64,000 nucleotides of DNA from Novosphingobium sp. Gsoil 351 (GCF_009707465.1 NZ_CP046120.1:1269501-1333500); one strand, 5' to 3'. Positions 18,009-28,583 are shown, numbered from the stretch's first letter. The notes: generated by a model from the sequence alone, not told the origin. Numbers and translations: made by a program.

Positions 18009-18700
18009 CGTTCCGCCACTCCCGCCTGGACAAACCATTCCTCCAGCAATGCCGATCGGCGACGCATCAGCAGACGCGCTATATCCTCGTCACCTTCGAG
18101 CACTGCCTTGCAGATCGCTGCCTGGAGTTCGCGAGCTTTGCGTCGATCTTCCGACGCGCCAAAGAAGCGGATCCGCTCCTCCTCCATTCCGAAAGTGTGG
18201 CCGATCGCCATCACGAGTTCGATTGCAGGATTGCCGGTCATTCGGGTGAGAAGCGCGACAAGATCATTTTCCGCCCTGACTGTGTCCCCCGGGGTTTCGG
18301 CGTCAGGAATGGTCTTCGCGAACTCAGCCAGTTCGAGGCGAAGTCCAGGATCGGTGCAACGGGCGGCCAAGGCCCCGGCCTGCTCTGCGATCAAGCTATT
18401 GACCACAAAAAGGTCATGCAAGGTCGCCCCGTTGAGCCGGAGGTACCGCGCGACCGCCCGGACCGAATCGGTCGCGTCGGGACGATCGGAGTATAGCCCG
18501 CCGCGCTGTCCGCGACGGACGCTGATCAGGCGGTCGTTCGCGACCATCTTCGCCGCCTGGCGCAGGGTCGGGCGGCTCACTCCAAAGCGTTTCAGCAGAT
18601 CGTCCTCGCTCCCGAGGTAGCGGCCGTCCTCACCTTCGAGGCTCAGTTCGGCAAGCTGGCGGGCGGTGCGATCAACGCGAGTAGGGGGTGCAGTGGTCAT
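18005..18700 (-). CDS. GntR-family (FCD) transcriptional regulator
   Basis: This 231-residue protein has an N-terminal winged helix (LGSEDDLLKRFGVSRPTLRQ, then AAKMVANDRLISVRRGQRGG) and an all-helical FCD ligand domain (LHDLFVVNSLIAEQAGALAA; ENDLVALLTRMTGNPAIELV; ARELQAAICKAVLEGDEDIA). FCD regulators bind small acids or acyl compounds. It is the first gene of the minus-strand operon with the hydrolase-flavin reductase and is divergent from the amidohydrolase at 18820. The space between holds two copies of AGATATCT, which are its likely operators. Confidence 0.88.
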   Translation of the reverse strand: MTTAPPTRVDRTARQLAELSLEGEDGRYLGSEDDLLKRFGVSRPTLRQAAKMVANDRLISVRRGQRGGLYSDRPDATDSVRAVARYLRLNGATLHDLFVVNSLIAEQAGALAARCTDPGLRLELAEFAKTIPDAETPGDTVRAENDLVALLTRMTGNPAIELVMAIGHTFGMEEERIRFFGASEDRRKARELQAAICKAVLEGDEDIARLLMRRRSALLEEWFVQAGVAER

Positions 18701-18708
18701 AGGCTTAT

Positions 18709-18716
18709 AGATATCT
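18709..18716. promoter_or_regulatory. Palindrome AGATATCT, candidate GntR operator 1
   Basis: A perfect 8-bp palindrome, followed by CTTTAGC, 9 bp before the GntR start. The downstream copy at 18762 shares AGATATCT plus TTAGC at the same distance. Confidence 0.5.
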
Positions 18717-18761
18717 CTTTAGCCCATATGTCAAGATTATGTTGCCGCGTGGCCCATTAAC

Positions 18762-18769
18762 AGATATCT
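18762..18769. promoter_or_regulatory. Palindrome AGATATCT, candidate GntR operator 2
   Basis: The second copy lies 53 bp from the first (about five helix turns) and 50 bp before the divergent amidohydrolase. AGATATCT-NN-TTAGC is common to both. Equal helical phase would allow looping or cooperative binding. Confidence 0.5.
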
Positions 18770-18819
18770 AATTAGCGACTCGCGGCGACCACTGACGCCA
18801 AAAAAGCAGGAGAGGCACA

Positions 18820-19934
18820 ATGAAATCCTTCGTTTTCAGCGCCGATAGCCACATCATGGAGCCGGCCGATATCTTTCTCGAAGGACTCCCCGCGAGCTTG
18901 AAGGACCACGCTATTTACAGCCGCAAGGAGGGTGAGTTCCTGATCACCGGGACTAAGGACAAGGTCATCCACCGCCTGCGCGTGGGCCAGCACCGCGAGA
19001 AGGACCTCGGCGACGTCCAGCGCAAAGGCATTCGCGAAATCCCGGGCCGACTCGAGGACATGGAACTCGAAGGCGTGGATGCCGAGATCTGCTTTCCAAG
19101 CTTGGGCCTGTGGCTCTACTGCCTTGACGACCCTGAGGCGGAGGCGGCCTCGGCGCGGCTCTACAACGATTGGAACGACCGATTCTTAGGCACCTATCCC
19201 GACCGTTTCGTACGCTGTGGCATGCTGCCGGTGCTCGACTTCTCCAATACTCTTGCCGAGATCGATTACCTGGCGAGCAAAGGCTTCACCGCGGCAATGT
19301 TGCCCGCGACCACCCCGGCCGGACTGCCCAAATACAACGACGAGGTTTGGGATCCGATCTTTGCACGCGCCGCCACGAAGGGGCTGGTTTTCGTGCTGCA
19401 CACCGGCACGGGGCTTGCCACGGTGGTGGTCGAGCGCGGCCCGGGCGCAGCAATAATCAACTACACCAATCAGGCAATGGACGCTCAGATCAGCGCTATG
19501 TACCTGGTTTCGGGGGGGTGCTTGAACGCAATCGCGGAGCCAAAGTCGCGTTCATCGAAAGCGGCGCTTCTTGGCTGGTGGCGCTAGCCGAGCGGATGGA
19601 CGAGGTCGAGGTCGCGCATTCCAATTTCGTCAGACCCAAGCTCTCGCGCCGTCCCAGCCAGATTATCGACGACCAGGTCTGGGCGAGCTTCCAGCACGAT
19701 CGCGCCTGCATCATCGCCGCTTCTGCCGGACTTCCGGGTGCAAGGAATGTGATGTGGGGATCGGACTATCCCCATGCGGAGGGAACTTTCCCGATCAGCC
19801 GTCGCGTTCAGGAAGAACTGTTCGAGGGTATTACCGTTTCCGAGCAGGTCCGACGTGACATTCTGGGGCTGAACGCCGCGCGCCTATTCCGGATTGCGCC
19901 AACCGTCGCAACCAGTGAAAAGCTGGCGGCGTAG
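18820..19934 (+). pseudogene. Amidohydrolase-2 family metal-dependent hydrolase/decarboxylase; one frameshift
   Basis: The family (ACMSD-like) performs hydrolysis or decarboxylation on a TIM barrel with a divalent metal. Seen are FSADSHIMEPADIFLEGLPA (N-terminal DxH), ELEGVDAEICFPSLGLWLY, NDRFLGTYPDRFVRCGMLPV, VLHTGTGLA and, in the second frame, RNVMWGSDYPHAEGTFP with the late Asp. The frames join if the G run 19512-19518 has eight instead of seven G (YLVSGGVLERNRGAKVAFIE), giving 371 residues. A ribosome binding site (GCAGGAGAGG) precedes ATG 18820. It is divergent from the GntR gene, with shared operators, and so probably belongs to the same small regulon as the hydrolase-flavin reductase. 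Confidence 0.8.
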
Positions 19935-20009
19935 GGAGCTACGCGCATGCAGCGCGTGGCAGACCTGCGCCGATCGAAGGCGCATCCGGATACTGCGGTG
20001 TTTCCGCGG

Positions 20010-20042
20010 TTCGAGCGGACGGATTAGGGCGTCCGCCTCGAA
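20010..20042. terminator. Hairpin downstream of the amidohydrolase
   Basis: TTCGAGCGGACG pairs with CGTCCGCCTCGAA around an 8-base loop, with one bulged G. There is no U tract, so it may be a weak or Rho-assisted terminator, or just a spacer hairpin. Confidence 0.3.
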
Positions 20043-20184
20043 CATGGCTGCCAAGCAAGCAATGGTGGAGTGGCGCGCGTTCTCGACCTCCCAACGAGCT
20101 AACATTTCTCGCTCGAGGCACCGGCAGTGGCAGTGGCATATCAAGCCGTGCGACTGAATGACATACCGGCTGACGCCGGTAGGA

Positions 20185-20604
20185 TCATGTGGAGAGGCTG
20201 AAGCCGTCCTTGGCGGCATGCTGGTTGAGGTAATTTTCGATCACGTCATCGGTGATGTTTCCCGAGGTTGTCGAGAAGTAGCCCCGTTGCCAGAAGCGCT
20301 GTCCCCAGTATCGTTTGCGGATGTGGTCGAACTCCTGCTGGATCTTGCGTGAGGAGCGGCCCTTGGCGCGACGCACAAAGTCACTGACGACAACGTGTGG
20401 TGGTATCTCGACGAACAGGTGGACGTGATCGCGCGACAGCGCGCCCTTGACGATGGTCACTCCCAATTCGGCGCAGAACTGCCGGATAATCTCACGCACC
20501 CGGAGCCGAACGTCGCCATGCAGCACCTTGTACCGGTACTTGGGCGACCAGACGATATGGTAGCGGTGGTGGAATTTCGTGTGACTGCCGGTCGAATGCT
20601 CCAT
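20185..20604 (-). CDS. tnpA: IS200/IS605-family Y1 transposase TnpA
   Basis: This 139-residue single-strand transposase has the HUH motif H60-V-H62 (LSRDHVHLFVE) and a candidate nucleophile Y125 (VIENYLNQHA). The N-terminus TKFHHRYHIVWSPKYRYKVL and the middle part FVRRAKGRSSRKIQQEF are typical of the family. In well-studied members the Tyr is followed by Gln at +4; here Gln is at +3, so the exact catalytic set should be compared with close relatives. The start ATG and its ribosome binding site (GAGGAT) lie inside a 28-bp perfect inverted repeat. Confidence 0.92.
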   Translation of the reverse strand: MEHSTGSHTKFHHRYHIVWSPKYRYKVLHGDVRLRVREIIRQFCAELGVTIVKGALSRDHVHLFVEIPPHVVVSDFVRRAKGRSSRKIQQEFDHIRKRYWGQRFWQRGYFSTTSGNITDDVIENYLNQHAAKDGFSLST

Positions 20605-20675
20605 AGCCAGTATCCTCGGGAAAGTGAGACTTCACGCCCTACAGGCGGTCTCACTTTCCCGAGGATACTGGCTAT
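20603..20675. repeat. 28-bp perfect inverted repeat over the tnpA start
   Basis: Arms 20603-20630 and 20648-20675 are perfectly complementary over 28 bases around a 17-base loop. In tnpA mRNA the arm next to the gene contains the GAGGAT ribosome binding site and reaches the start codon, so translation of read-through transcripts would be blocked. Sequestering hairpins of this kind are known from IS200. Confidence 0.85.
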
Positions 20676-20769
20676 CAGGCGAGTCGAAGGCTGAAGCCAG
20701 CACCCGACTGAAGTCGGGGGGTTTTCTCCGCGCGTGAGACACTAAATCTGCACGCTCCGAACTTCAGGA

Positions 20770-23167
20770 TCACTTACCCAAAGTAAAATTGACCTGGCCA
20801 ATCGCCCCGTTGAATTTGAAAGGCATGCGATCGCGATAATCTGGAACAGCGGCGGTACCATCGTCTTCGCCAATGTCCAGTCCCTCGGTAGATTCAAACG
20901 TCAGGGGCAAGGTCCTATCGATCCGCCCACGACCAATAACAGTCCCGCTGTCCCTCAGCGTGATCTCGCCCCCTTGCCCATGCCACCTCCGTCGTAAACG
21001 AATTCGACCGAAAGGCGATGCTTGCCCGAGGCGATGGCACTCGTTGATTGAATGCGATAAATGACTTGGCCCGCCAGATTATAGCCGAAAGTAGGCCTTC
21101 CTTTATCAAGAAAGAAACTCCAGCCCGCGAAACGGCCGCCTTGCGTAACCAAAACTCCTTCCGCATTTTCGCTCACAATGACATCGGCACTGATTGCGAA
21201 GCTCTTGTTCTTGATATCGGGCGCGCTTCCGTTGCTGACGCGAGTGACGCCTGGATAATAGGTAAAATGGGTCTTGCCCGCCGTTGGGCTGGGCCGCTCC
21301 GGATTAAAAAGCCGCTCGATAAAGCGGTTGTCGAGCGGCAGCACGTTGTTGCGCTTGGCTTCGGACCACCACAACGCCTTCATCTCATCGAGCTTGGCAG
21401 GGTTCTTGGCGGCCAGGTCATTGGCTTGTGTCGGGTCCGCCGACAGATCGTAGAGCTCCCACGGCAACTTGTCGAAGTCTGCACCCGGCGCTTTGTGCCA
21501 AGGAATACCGTCCCGGCTTGAAGCAAACCATCCATCGTGAAAGACACCGCGATGGCCCATAATCTCGAAGTACTGAGTGTGTTTGTGAGTTGGGGCGCCT
21601 CGGGGGAGTCTTTCAAATGTGTAGGCCATACTGATGCCGTCCATCGGCTTCTGATCTACCCCATCGACTCGGATCGGTGCAGGAACGCCGATAACATCCA
21701 GAATGGTCGGCACGATGTCGTTCACGTGATGGAACTGGTCGCGCACCCCCCCCTGTCGGCTATGTGCTTGGGCCAGGTGACAACCATACCGTTGCGGATG
21801 CCGCCAAAATGGGACGCGACGGTCTTGGTCCAGCGGTAGGGTGTATCCGAAGCCCAGGCCCAGCCTGCCGGTAGCATCGGATGGGTTTCTTCCGATCCGA
21901 GCCCCCCAAGCCTCGATAGCATGTCTGGTACCGTTTCGGACAGCTTGTTCCCAAACGCCATGCTGTTCAATGATCCGTTGAGGCCCCCTTCAGAGCTGGC
22001 CCCATTGTCGCCGGCGATGTAGAATATCAGCGTATTGTCGTAGACGCCAGTCCGCTTCAGTTCGTCGATCAGTCGGCCGATTTCGTAGTCCGTCTGGGCT
22101 GTAAAACCCGCGTAATTCTCCATCATCCGCGAATAAAGCTGCCTTTGGTCCGCCGTCAGTGAAGTCCAAGAAGGGATCTCTTCCGGACGGGAAGTCAGCC
22201 GGGCATTTGCGGGCAATACGCCCAGCTTCTTTTGGCGACGGAAAGTCTCCACGCGATACTCATCCCAGCCAGTGTCGAACTTTCCCTTAAACTTCTCAGC
22301 CCACTCCTTCGCCACCTGATGAGGCGCATGCGTTGCGCCCGGAGCGAGATACATCAGGAATGGCTTGTCGGGCGTAACGCTACGCTCACCGCGCAGCCAT
22401 GCGATCGACTTGTCGATCAACAGCGCCGTTAAGTGGTCACCCTTCTTGTCTGCCGACACTTCGATTGGACGGTTGTTCTCGTAAAGACTCGGGCGCCATT
22501 GGTCCATCTCGCCGCCATTGAAACCATAAAAATATTCGAAGCCCAGTCCGCCGGGCCAGCGATCGAATGGTCCCGTGGGCCCACTTTCCGCGTCGGGCGT
22601 ATTATGGTTTTTGCCGATCCACGCCGTCGCATAGCCATTGCCCTTGAGGATCTGTCCGATGCTGGCGACCGACTTCGGCCAGACGTTGTTATAGCCCGGG
22701 AACCCAGCTGAAAAATTCTCGATGATCCCGAAACCCGCGTTGTGATGGTTGCGACCCGAAAGCAGCGCCGCGCGAGTGGGCGAGCAAATTGCGGTGGTAT
22801 TGAATGCTGTGTAGCGAAGACCGTCCTTGGCGAGGCCATCGAGAACCGGTGTGGCAATGGGCGACCCGAAGGTACCCATCTGACCATAGCCAACATCGTC
22901 GAGCAGGATAATGAGAACATTGGGCGCGTCCTTTGGCGCCGCGGGCGGTCGTGGGAAGTCCTGAATTGAATCCGCAGCCAGCGTCTTGACTACGCCGGCA
23001 AACGGGGTTTCCGGCTGAGGCAATATTTGCTGAGCTACTCCCATTGTTGAGAGACTGGTAAGCACGACGGCGAAGACGACGGCGCTCAATCGGACATTCC
23101 TGCCGAGACCTACTATGGGAGCGTCCGCGACGCCGCGTTTGCCGGCAATTTTAAGCACCGAATCCAC
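20770..23167 (-). pseudogene. Secreted arylsulfatase (Cys-type); two homopolymer frameshifts
   Basis: This alkaline-phosphatase-fold sulfatase hydrolyses sulfate esters after conversion of its Cys to formylglycine. The N-terminus has a membrane-spanning or signal segment (LSAVVFAVVLTSLSTMGVAQ). The first metal loop is LIILLDDVGYGQMGTFGSP and the modification site is CSPTRAALLSGRN; metal residues follow in AGDNGASSEGG. The C-terminal 150 residues form a beta-rich domain ending FKFNGAIGQVNFTLGK. The frames join if the C runs at 21746-21753 (8 to 9) and 20969-20973 (5 to 6) each gain one base, giving 799 residues. It follows the TonB receptor in the same direction, and an FGE is encoded at 54336-55331. 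Confidence 0.82.
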
Positions 23168-23322
23168 TCTCCTCCGCCTAGCGCGCCAAGCAACTTCGCT
23201 CGATTCCGACGCTTGTCACCCGTTCAGCCTTCGGACACCACCGGAAGTTAGGGGGAGGAACCCTGAAGCTCCTCCCTTCCTGTCCACAACGTTGCGTTTC
23301 AGGGCCTTCGCATCCGCTTGGC

Positions 23323-25775
23323 CTAAAACTTGACGGAGGCGGTCACGCCGTAGGTGCGCGGCTCGTTGTAGGTGGCAGATATGTACCCAACCGGCGCCAC
23401 AAGCTGGTTCTGGACGAATTCACGTTCATTGGTCAGATTGCGGCCGAACAGCCCGATCTCGAACCGATCGAGGAATTCGACCGAGACGCGCGCGTTGAGT
23501 AGCCCCAGCGATGGCCCTGTCGTTGCGGCGACAATCGCACCATTCTCCGGATTTGGAGCGTAATTGTACGTATCCAGAGGAACCTTGCCGCGCCACGCGT
23601 AATCGGCATGGAGGTTAATCTCGGCGTCATCTCCGACCGGTCGACTGTAGTCCGCCCCAAGTGCAAACTGCTTCTTGATCACTGCGCTGAACCGCTCGAA
23701 TGAACGATCGCCGGTAAGGTCAGCATACTTTACATACTTCGGATCGATTAAGGAACCAGAGACCGAAAGTGTCAGACCCTCAGCAACCAAAGCGGTGATT
23801 TCGGCTTCGGCTCCACGGAATCGCGCTTTACCTGCATTTCCCAGAACCGTTGCAGCACCGCCGACGCCGCCCGGGGCGGGGATCAGCGTCGAACGTTGAA
23901 TGTTTTTCACGTCTGAGGTGTAAGCAGCCAGATTCACACGCAGGCGCCGATCCAGAAATTCACCTTTGAAACCAACCTCATAAGAGTAAGCTGTCTCAGG
24001 CTGGAACGGAATGAGGAAGGCCGCGGACGGGGCGCGCAGATTTTGTCCGCCCGAGCGGAAACCCTTGGCCGTCTTGACATAGAGCAAAATATCTTCGGAC
24101 GGCTTGTAATCCAGTCCGGCAGTGTATGACCAGCCGGAGAAGTTATCTCGGCGCTTTATTGCACATTGAGGCGCGGCTACGATTTCGGGCCCGATCACGA
24201 CTGGTACGCCCGCGATAACAGAGCAAGCTGTCGCGCTGGTGATCCGATTAAAATTATTATTTCGGCTTTCGAGCCCTTTGTCGTCGACCGAATATCGACC
24301 CCCACCCGTGAACGCGAGTTCGTCAGTGATGTGGTACGTCGCTTGCGTGTACATCCCGATGCTATCGTTATCGATGCTGCCCCAAACGTGACTGGTTTGC
24401 GGATTAAGCGTGGGCGCCGTGATGGAAAAAGATTGTTCGAAGCCGCTTTCATGAAAGGCAAAGGCGCCAACTGCGAAGTCGAGCGCATTGTCGAGGGCTT
24501 TTCCGGTGAACTGAAGTTCGGCCGATTGTTGCTTCACTGACTGCTGGCTCTCAGTGAAGTGAATCGGAAGGGCGGTCCCTTCGAGGTCGATACCCGAGAA
24601 GGAATCGATCTTACGGTAGCTGAGGATAAGCTTTGCTTCCCCCAGCCGGTGTCAAGCCTGCCGGTCGCGTTGTAGGTTTGCGTCTTGGCATAGACGTAAG
24701 GCACTTCGTTGTTCGCGGTAATACGCCCACCGTTAGCCAGACGGGCGATCTCAGTGTTGAGAATGCCGAGACCGACTGCAGGCGCCGTGACTGCGGACGC
24801 GCCATTCGCCAAACCAGCAAAACGAGCCGCCGTGTTCGCCGTATTATACGTCGAATTGGCGCCACTAAACGAACCAGTAACATAAGCCAGATTGCGGCTC
24901 GGCGCAACCTCATCTAGCTTAAAATATTCTCCAGAGAGTAATACGCTGAAATTATCGGTAGCCTGTACTAGAACCTTGGCGCGCGCCTGCCAACGATCGC
25001 GGTCATCCGCCTTGATACCATTGAGATTGCCCGTGCGGGGCTGCCGCTCCACGACCGCGGTGCCGAGGGGAACGATGCTGGCGGCAGTAGCAGGAACGCT
25101 GTTAGTGGTATATCCGTCACGGGAGAACCGCTTTCCGGCTAAACGGATCGCAATTTTCTCACCAAGCGGAATATTGACCACGGCCGTCGGCTCGTACTCG
25201 TTGAAGCGCCCGTAACTCGTGGATAGTTTGCCGCTAAATTTGCCCAGTTGGGGATCATTGGAATTGATCAGGATTGCGCCACCCGTGGTGTTGCGGCCAA
25301 ACAGTGTGCCCTGTGGCCCTTTAAGGACCTGGACGGAATTGATGTCCAAAAGGTTGGCATTCAGACCGTACGCACGTGCCCAGTAAACTCCGTCGACATA
25401 GGTCCCGACCGAAGGATCGAGCGTTATGAGGGTGTCATTCTGCGCTTGGCCGCGCAAGGATACCAGGATGCCCGCAGGGCTATTCGCACCGGACCGCATG
25501 TACATCCCCGGGGTGAACGCGGCAATGTCCTGAACGCGGATGACAGACTTCTTGTCGAGTTCCTCGCCCGACAACACGGTCACTGCAACCGGAACTTCCT
25601 GAAGGTTCTCGTCAACCTTGCGGGCCTGGACGATGATCTCCGATAGCCCTCCTTCGGTGCTTTCCGTTGCCGTTTCATCGGCTGGAGCCGCCTGGGCGCA
25701 TGCTGGTGCGGCGATCCCAATGGCAGCAACCCCGCTCAGCAGGAATACGGAAATAGGCGTGACGATCTTGCGCAT
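23323..25775 (-). pseudogene. TonB-dependent outer-membrane receptor; one homopolymer frameshift
   Basis: TonB receptors import large or scarce substrates across the outer membrane. The signal peptide is MRKIVTPISVFLLSGVAAIG up to ACAQA. The plug domain shows LQEVPVAVTVLSGEELDKKS, AGILVSLRGQAQND, QVLKGPQGTLFGRNTTGGAI; the barrel ends with the aromatic C-terminus YGVTASVKF. The frames join if the C run 24639-24643 has six rather than five bases (DTGWGEAKLILSYRKIDSFS), giving 817 residues, normal for sphingomonad receptors. ATG 25775 has GGAGGAGA upstream. A candidate operator lies 46 bp before the start and the sulfatase follows downstream, so uptake of a sulfated compound is plausible. Confidence 0.85.
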
Positions 25776-25821
25776 GACAGGCTCTCCTCCCGGGAAGCAT
25801 ATGCGCGCTTCCGCTCCGAGT

Positions 25822-25834
25822 TGTATAACTAGGT
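25822..25834. promoter_or_regulatory. Candidate regulon operator, TonB receptor-sulfatase operon
   Basis: TGTATAACTAGGT, within AGTTGTATAACTAGG, is the same as at 34282. Towards the gene it reads ACCTAGTTATACA with TTGTGC 17 bp before TATACA, a possible -35/-10 pair. Confidence 0.6.
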
Positions 25835-25874
25835 GGTCTAGGATGCACAAGCCGTTTTTGAGTTTTTCTGCAAA

Positions 25875-26885
25875 CTACGTGATAAGGATTTTTTCAGAGA
25901 GAGTCGGCACGTCGGCCAACGCGCGAAGGACGTCGTTGAGATGGGTACATCCCATAGTGCCGGGCAACGTGTTAAGCACGCTGTCGCGGAACTCTCCGAG
26001 GGGCTGGCCGACCAGCCGCCCGACTTTGATTGACGCGCCGGGGCATTCGCGAAAGGGCAGAATCAACGGTAGAGCCTGGATGGACGCTAACGTCATCGTG
26101 TTTGGATCAATTTCCGCATGCACGCGATATTCATGAATGGCGGTGCGAGTGCCGCTCGGGCTGCTTCCACTATCCTGGAAGCCGATATCAGCGCGTAGCA
26201 AGACCCCGTCACGGAAAAGATCGATCCGTCGGGCACGCCGCATTTGCGGGCCAAATTGGGTCGCCAACTCATGCCAGCCTTGTGGGTCGTCGGGGTTCTC
26301 AAGTGGACCGACCTCCGTCCGGCTCTGGCTGCCGTGCACGACCTGGCCGTCTTCGCCAAGCGAACTTGCGCCAGTGGCAAACCCGGTGCAGATGTTTTCC
26401 ATTGCCCCGGTGCGGCCTGCAACCGGCTGTTTGCTGCCCGTGCCTAAGTCGGCTTGCCAGTTCTCGACCCATTCGGACCAAATCCATCCGGCAACGAGGC
26501 TGGCCCCGGCAAAATCGTCCAATAACTGGAATTGCGGGGTGCCACGCAAGTCACCCATGGTCGCCTTGAGCGCCTCGCGACTGGCGCCGCCAGCGCGGAC
26601 CCCGACCATCTCAGCGCTGCGGGGATGCGGCGGATCGACGACGATTTCCAGAATCTCACGGCGAGTCGATGCCGTGATGCTGAAGCTAGCATTCGCAAGC
26701 TCTACGGCCGCGCCGTGCGAGGTCGTCAGCAAATCCCGCGCGCGTCCGGTCATTGTCCATGGCTGGCCCCGTCCGTCAGGCCAGTGCGAATCAATCGATG
26801 TCGTGCGCCGCACCGAGCCGGGGCGGCGGAGTGGGGCGGGCCCGGCGGAGCGGCGCGCCCAATCGAACTGGGGAGGCACACTCAT
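25875..26885 (-). CDS. DUF2889 family protein
   Basis: This 336-residue soluble protein ends in the features typical of DUF2889: CPGASIKVGRLVGQPLGEFR then LNTLPGTMGCTHLNDVLRAL with a conserved Cys and His. Earlier parts include SITASTRREILEIVVDPPHP and RRIDLFRDGVLLRADIGFQD. DUF2889 genes often lie in aromatic- or steroid-degradation clusters, but no biochemical role is established to my knowledge. It lies between the ligase at 27066 and the TonB receptor, in the same direction as both. The first 60 residues are Arg/Pro-rich and the true start may be further in. Confidence 0.7.
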   Translation of the reverse strand: MSVPPQFDWARRSAGPAPLRRPGSVRRTTSIDSHWPDGRGQPWTMTGRARDLLTTSHGAAVELANASFSITASTRREILEIVVDPPHPRSAEMVGVRAGGASREALKATMGDLRGTPQFQLLDDFAGASLVAGWIWSEWVENWQADLGTGSKQPVAGRTGAMENICTGFATGASSLGEDGQVVHGSQSRTEVGPLENPDDPQGWHELATQFGPQMRRARRIDLFRDGVLLRADIGFQDSGSSPSGTRTAIHEYRVHAEIDPNTMTLASIQALPLILPFRECPGASIKVGRLVGQPLGEFRDSVLNTLPGTMGCTHLNDVLRALADVPTLSEKILIT

Positions 26886-27065
26886 CTACCGACCTCCGCC
26901 CCGAAACCGATTGGGCGCTTTGGCTGCAGATCAGGGCGCAGCGTCAAAGCCATTCCGCCAAACGCAGTGGACTGCCGTGCGGGCCCGTGGCGAAGCTTCG
27001 CTTGCTGCACACTATGACCCCCAAAAACTAACCAACGGAGATGAGACGACATTTTCATGCGTTCC

Positions 27066-28583
27066 TCATGTTTTCGCAAAGAGCATCTGCAGTCCCTGAG
27101 CAGATGGTTTCATCGACGCGGTTCGCGGGAAGTCATCGACAATGCGAAACCGCACCGGCACCTGGTACGGCAATAGGCGCGTCCGGAGCCATTGACGCAA
27201 TTCGGCTTCAATCGGCGGATTGGCCGAGTCGCGGGGAATCACGGCAGCAACCGGCACGGCGCCAAGACGACCGTCGGCCACGCCAATCACCGCCGCCTCG
27301 CGCACCGACGGATGCGCGTTGAGTGCTTCGGCCACATCTTCGGGATGAACCTTAAATCCACCGCGTACGATTGCATTGTCCGCGCGTCCGCGAATGAACA
27401 AGAAACGGTCAGCGTCGATTACGGCCCGGTCGCTGGTCCGCAGCCAGCGCTCTCCGCCGATCGCGTACCCCGGTCCAAGCTGTTCACCCTGAAGCTCCAG
27501 CAGGCCTTCGTCGCCGGGAGGTAGTGACTTGCCGGTTTCCGGATCCACCGTGCGCGCCCCAACGTTCGCGTGAAGACGTCCCGCCGCGCCGCGCTTTTGC
27601 GCCCAACACTCGCGGAAGGTATCGATGGTCCATCCGGCAACAGCTCCGGCGAACTCGGTCGCGCCATAGTTCGCGCAAACCGGGATCCCGAATCGTTCGT
27701 AAAACGTGTCAACCAGCGCAGGGTCGAGCGGCGCAGTTCCGCTGACGAGTGACGAAAGACTGGACAGATCGGCGGGATCGACATTGGCATCGAGCAGCAT
27801 TCGCAACGCAGATGGCACCGCAGAAGCGACCTTGGGACGATTTCGGCGAACGGCGTCGACCCAGGCCGCCACTGTGAAGCGTTCGAGTAGCGCAATTTTC
27901 CGGCCCGCTACCAGGGCACCGATGCAGCCGTAGATTCCCCCGATATGGGTAAGCGGGTTGACCACCATCGTGACCCCTGAGCGGAGACGAGGAGGCTCGG
28001 CGATGTCGCGATTGCGCTCGTATGACGTGAATGCTGCAAAGCTCGCTTCAAAAGCTTGGCGGGTCAACGGCACACGCTTCGGTGTGCCCGTCGTGCCGCT
28101 GGTCAGCATCTCGATTGCTACCCCGCGCGATACCGGGATCGGGCCTGCGCGCGATGTTCGTGCTTGAACGGTGCGGACCCCCTCCAAGTGGGCCCCGATG
28201 ATAATACTGGTGGTGCCCGCCTGGTCGAGCGCGCTCGCAACTACGGGACGCGCCGCATCGCTCTCATCGAGGATCACCACCGGCAGCCCCAGTGCGGCGA
28301 TATCTTCTGCAAATCGTTCGTCTGGCAGGGCGGGATTAAGGCTGACGAGGCAATATTCGCCCCCGACGACCGCGAGGATCGCAGCGACATGACCAGGCCG
28401 GTTGCGCAAGGCGATGCCGACGCGAGCATCGGCGGGCAAGCCTAGCGCATCTTGCACGGATGCGAGGCCTTCGACGACTCGCGAGATCTCGCCCCACGTA
28501 TAGTCACGGCCCCCAAAATCTATCTCCGCTCGCGAAGGGTCGAGCGACATGATCGCGCGCAGCTGCGCTGTGAACGCCGCCAT
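27066..28583 (-). CDS. Acyl-CoA synthetase (AMP-binding)
   Basis: The P-loop is MLTSGTTGTPKRVPLTRQAF; CANYGATEFAGAVAGW is the A5 region; RTSDRAVIDADRFLFIRGRA and DNAIVRGGFKVHPEDVAEAL are the hinge and CoA-binding segments. The C-terminal domain ends in a degenerate form (FPRTASMKPSAQGLQMLFAK) where the catalytic Lys is K-P-S rather than the usual G-K, so the position should be checked. Start 28583 gives 505 residues and begins at the natural domain edge (MAAFTAQLRAIMSLD); the reading frame extends to 28667 at the edge of the regulatory element. It is divergent from the P450 operon and shares its promoter region. Confidence 0.82.
   Translation of the reverse strand: MAAFTAQLRAIMSLDPSRAEIDFGGRDYTWGEISRVVEGLASVQDALGLPADARVGIALRNRPGHVAAILAVVGGEYCLVSLNPALPDERFAEDIAALGLPVVILDESDAARPVVASALDQAGTTSIIIGAHLEGVRTVQARTSRAGPIPVSRGVAIEMLTSGTTGTPKRVPLTRQAFEASFAAFTSYERNRDIAEPPRLRSGVTMVVNPLTHIGGIYGCIGALVAGRKIALLERFTVAAWVDAVRRNRPKVASAVPSALRMLLDANVDPADLSSLSSLVSGTAPLDPALVDTFYERFGIPVCANYGATEFAGAVAGWTIDTFRECWAQKRGAAGRLHANVGARTVDPETGKSLPPGDEGLLELQGEQLGPGYAIGGERWLRTSDRAVIDADRFLFIRGRADNAIVRGGFKVHPEDVAEALNAHPSVREAAVIGVADGRLGAVPVAAVIPRDSANPPIEAELRQWLRTRLLPYQVPVRFRIVDDFPRTASMKPSAQGLQMLFAKT

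Larger units (their letters stand above)
20164..20718 (-). mobile_element. IS200/IS605-family element carrying only tnpA
   Basis: The element is bounded by short subterminal hairpins. TACCGGC-TGAC-GCCGGTA lies at 20164-20181 and CCCGACT-GA-AGTCGGG at 20703-20718. This is the architecture of IS200/IS605 elements, which lack terminal inverted repeats and transpose as single strands. There is no tnpB, so it is of the IS200 type. The exact ends are uncertain by tens of bases. It sits between the amidohydrolase and the sulfatase operon and does not interrupt a gene. Confidence 0.75.
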
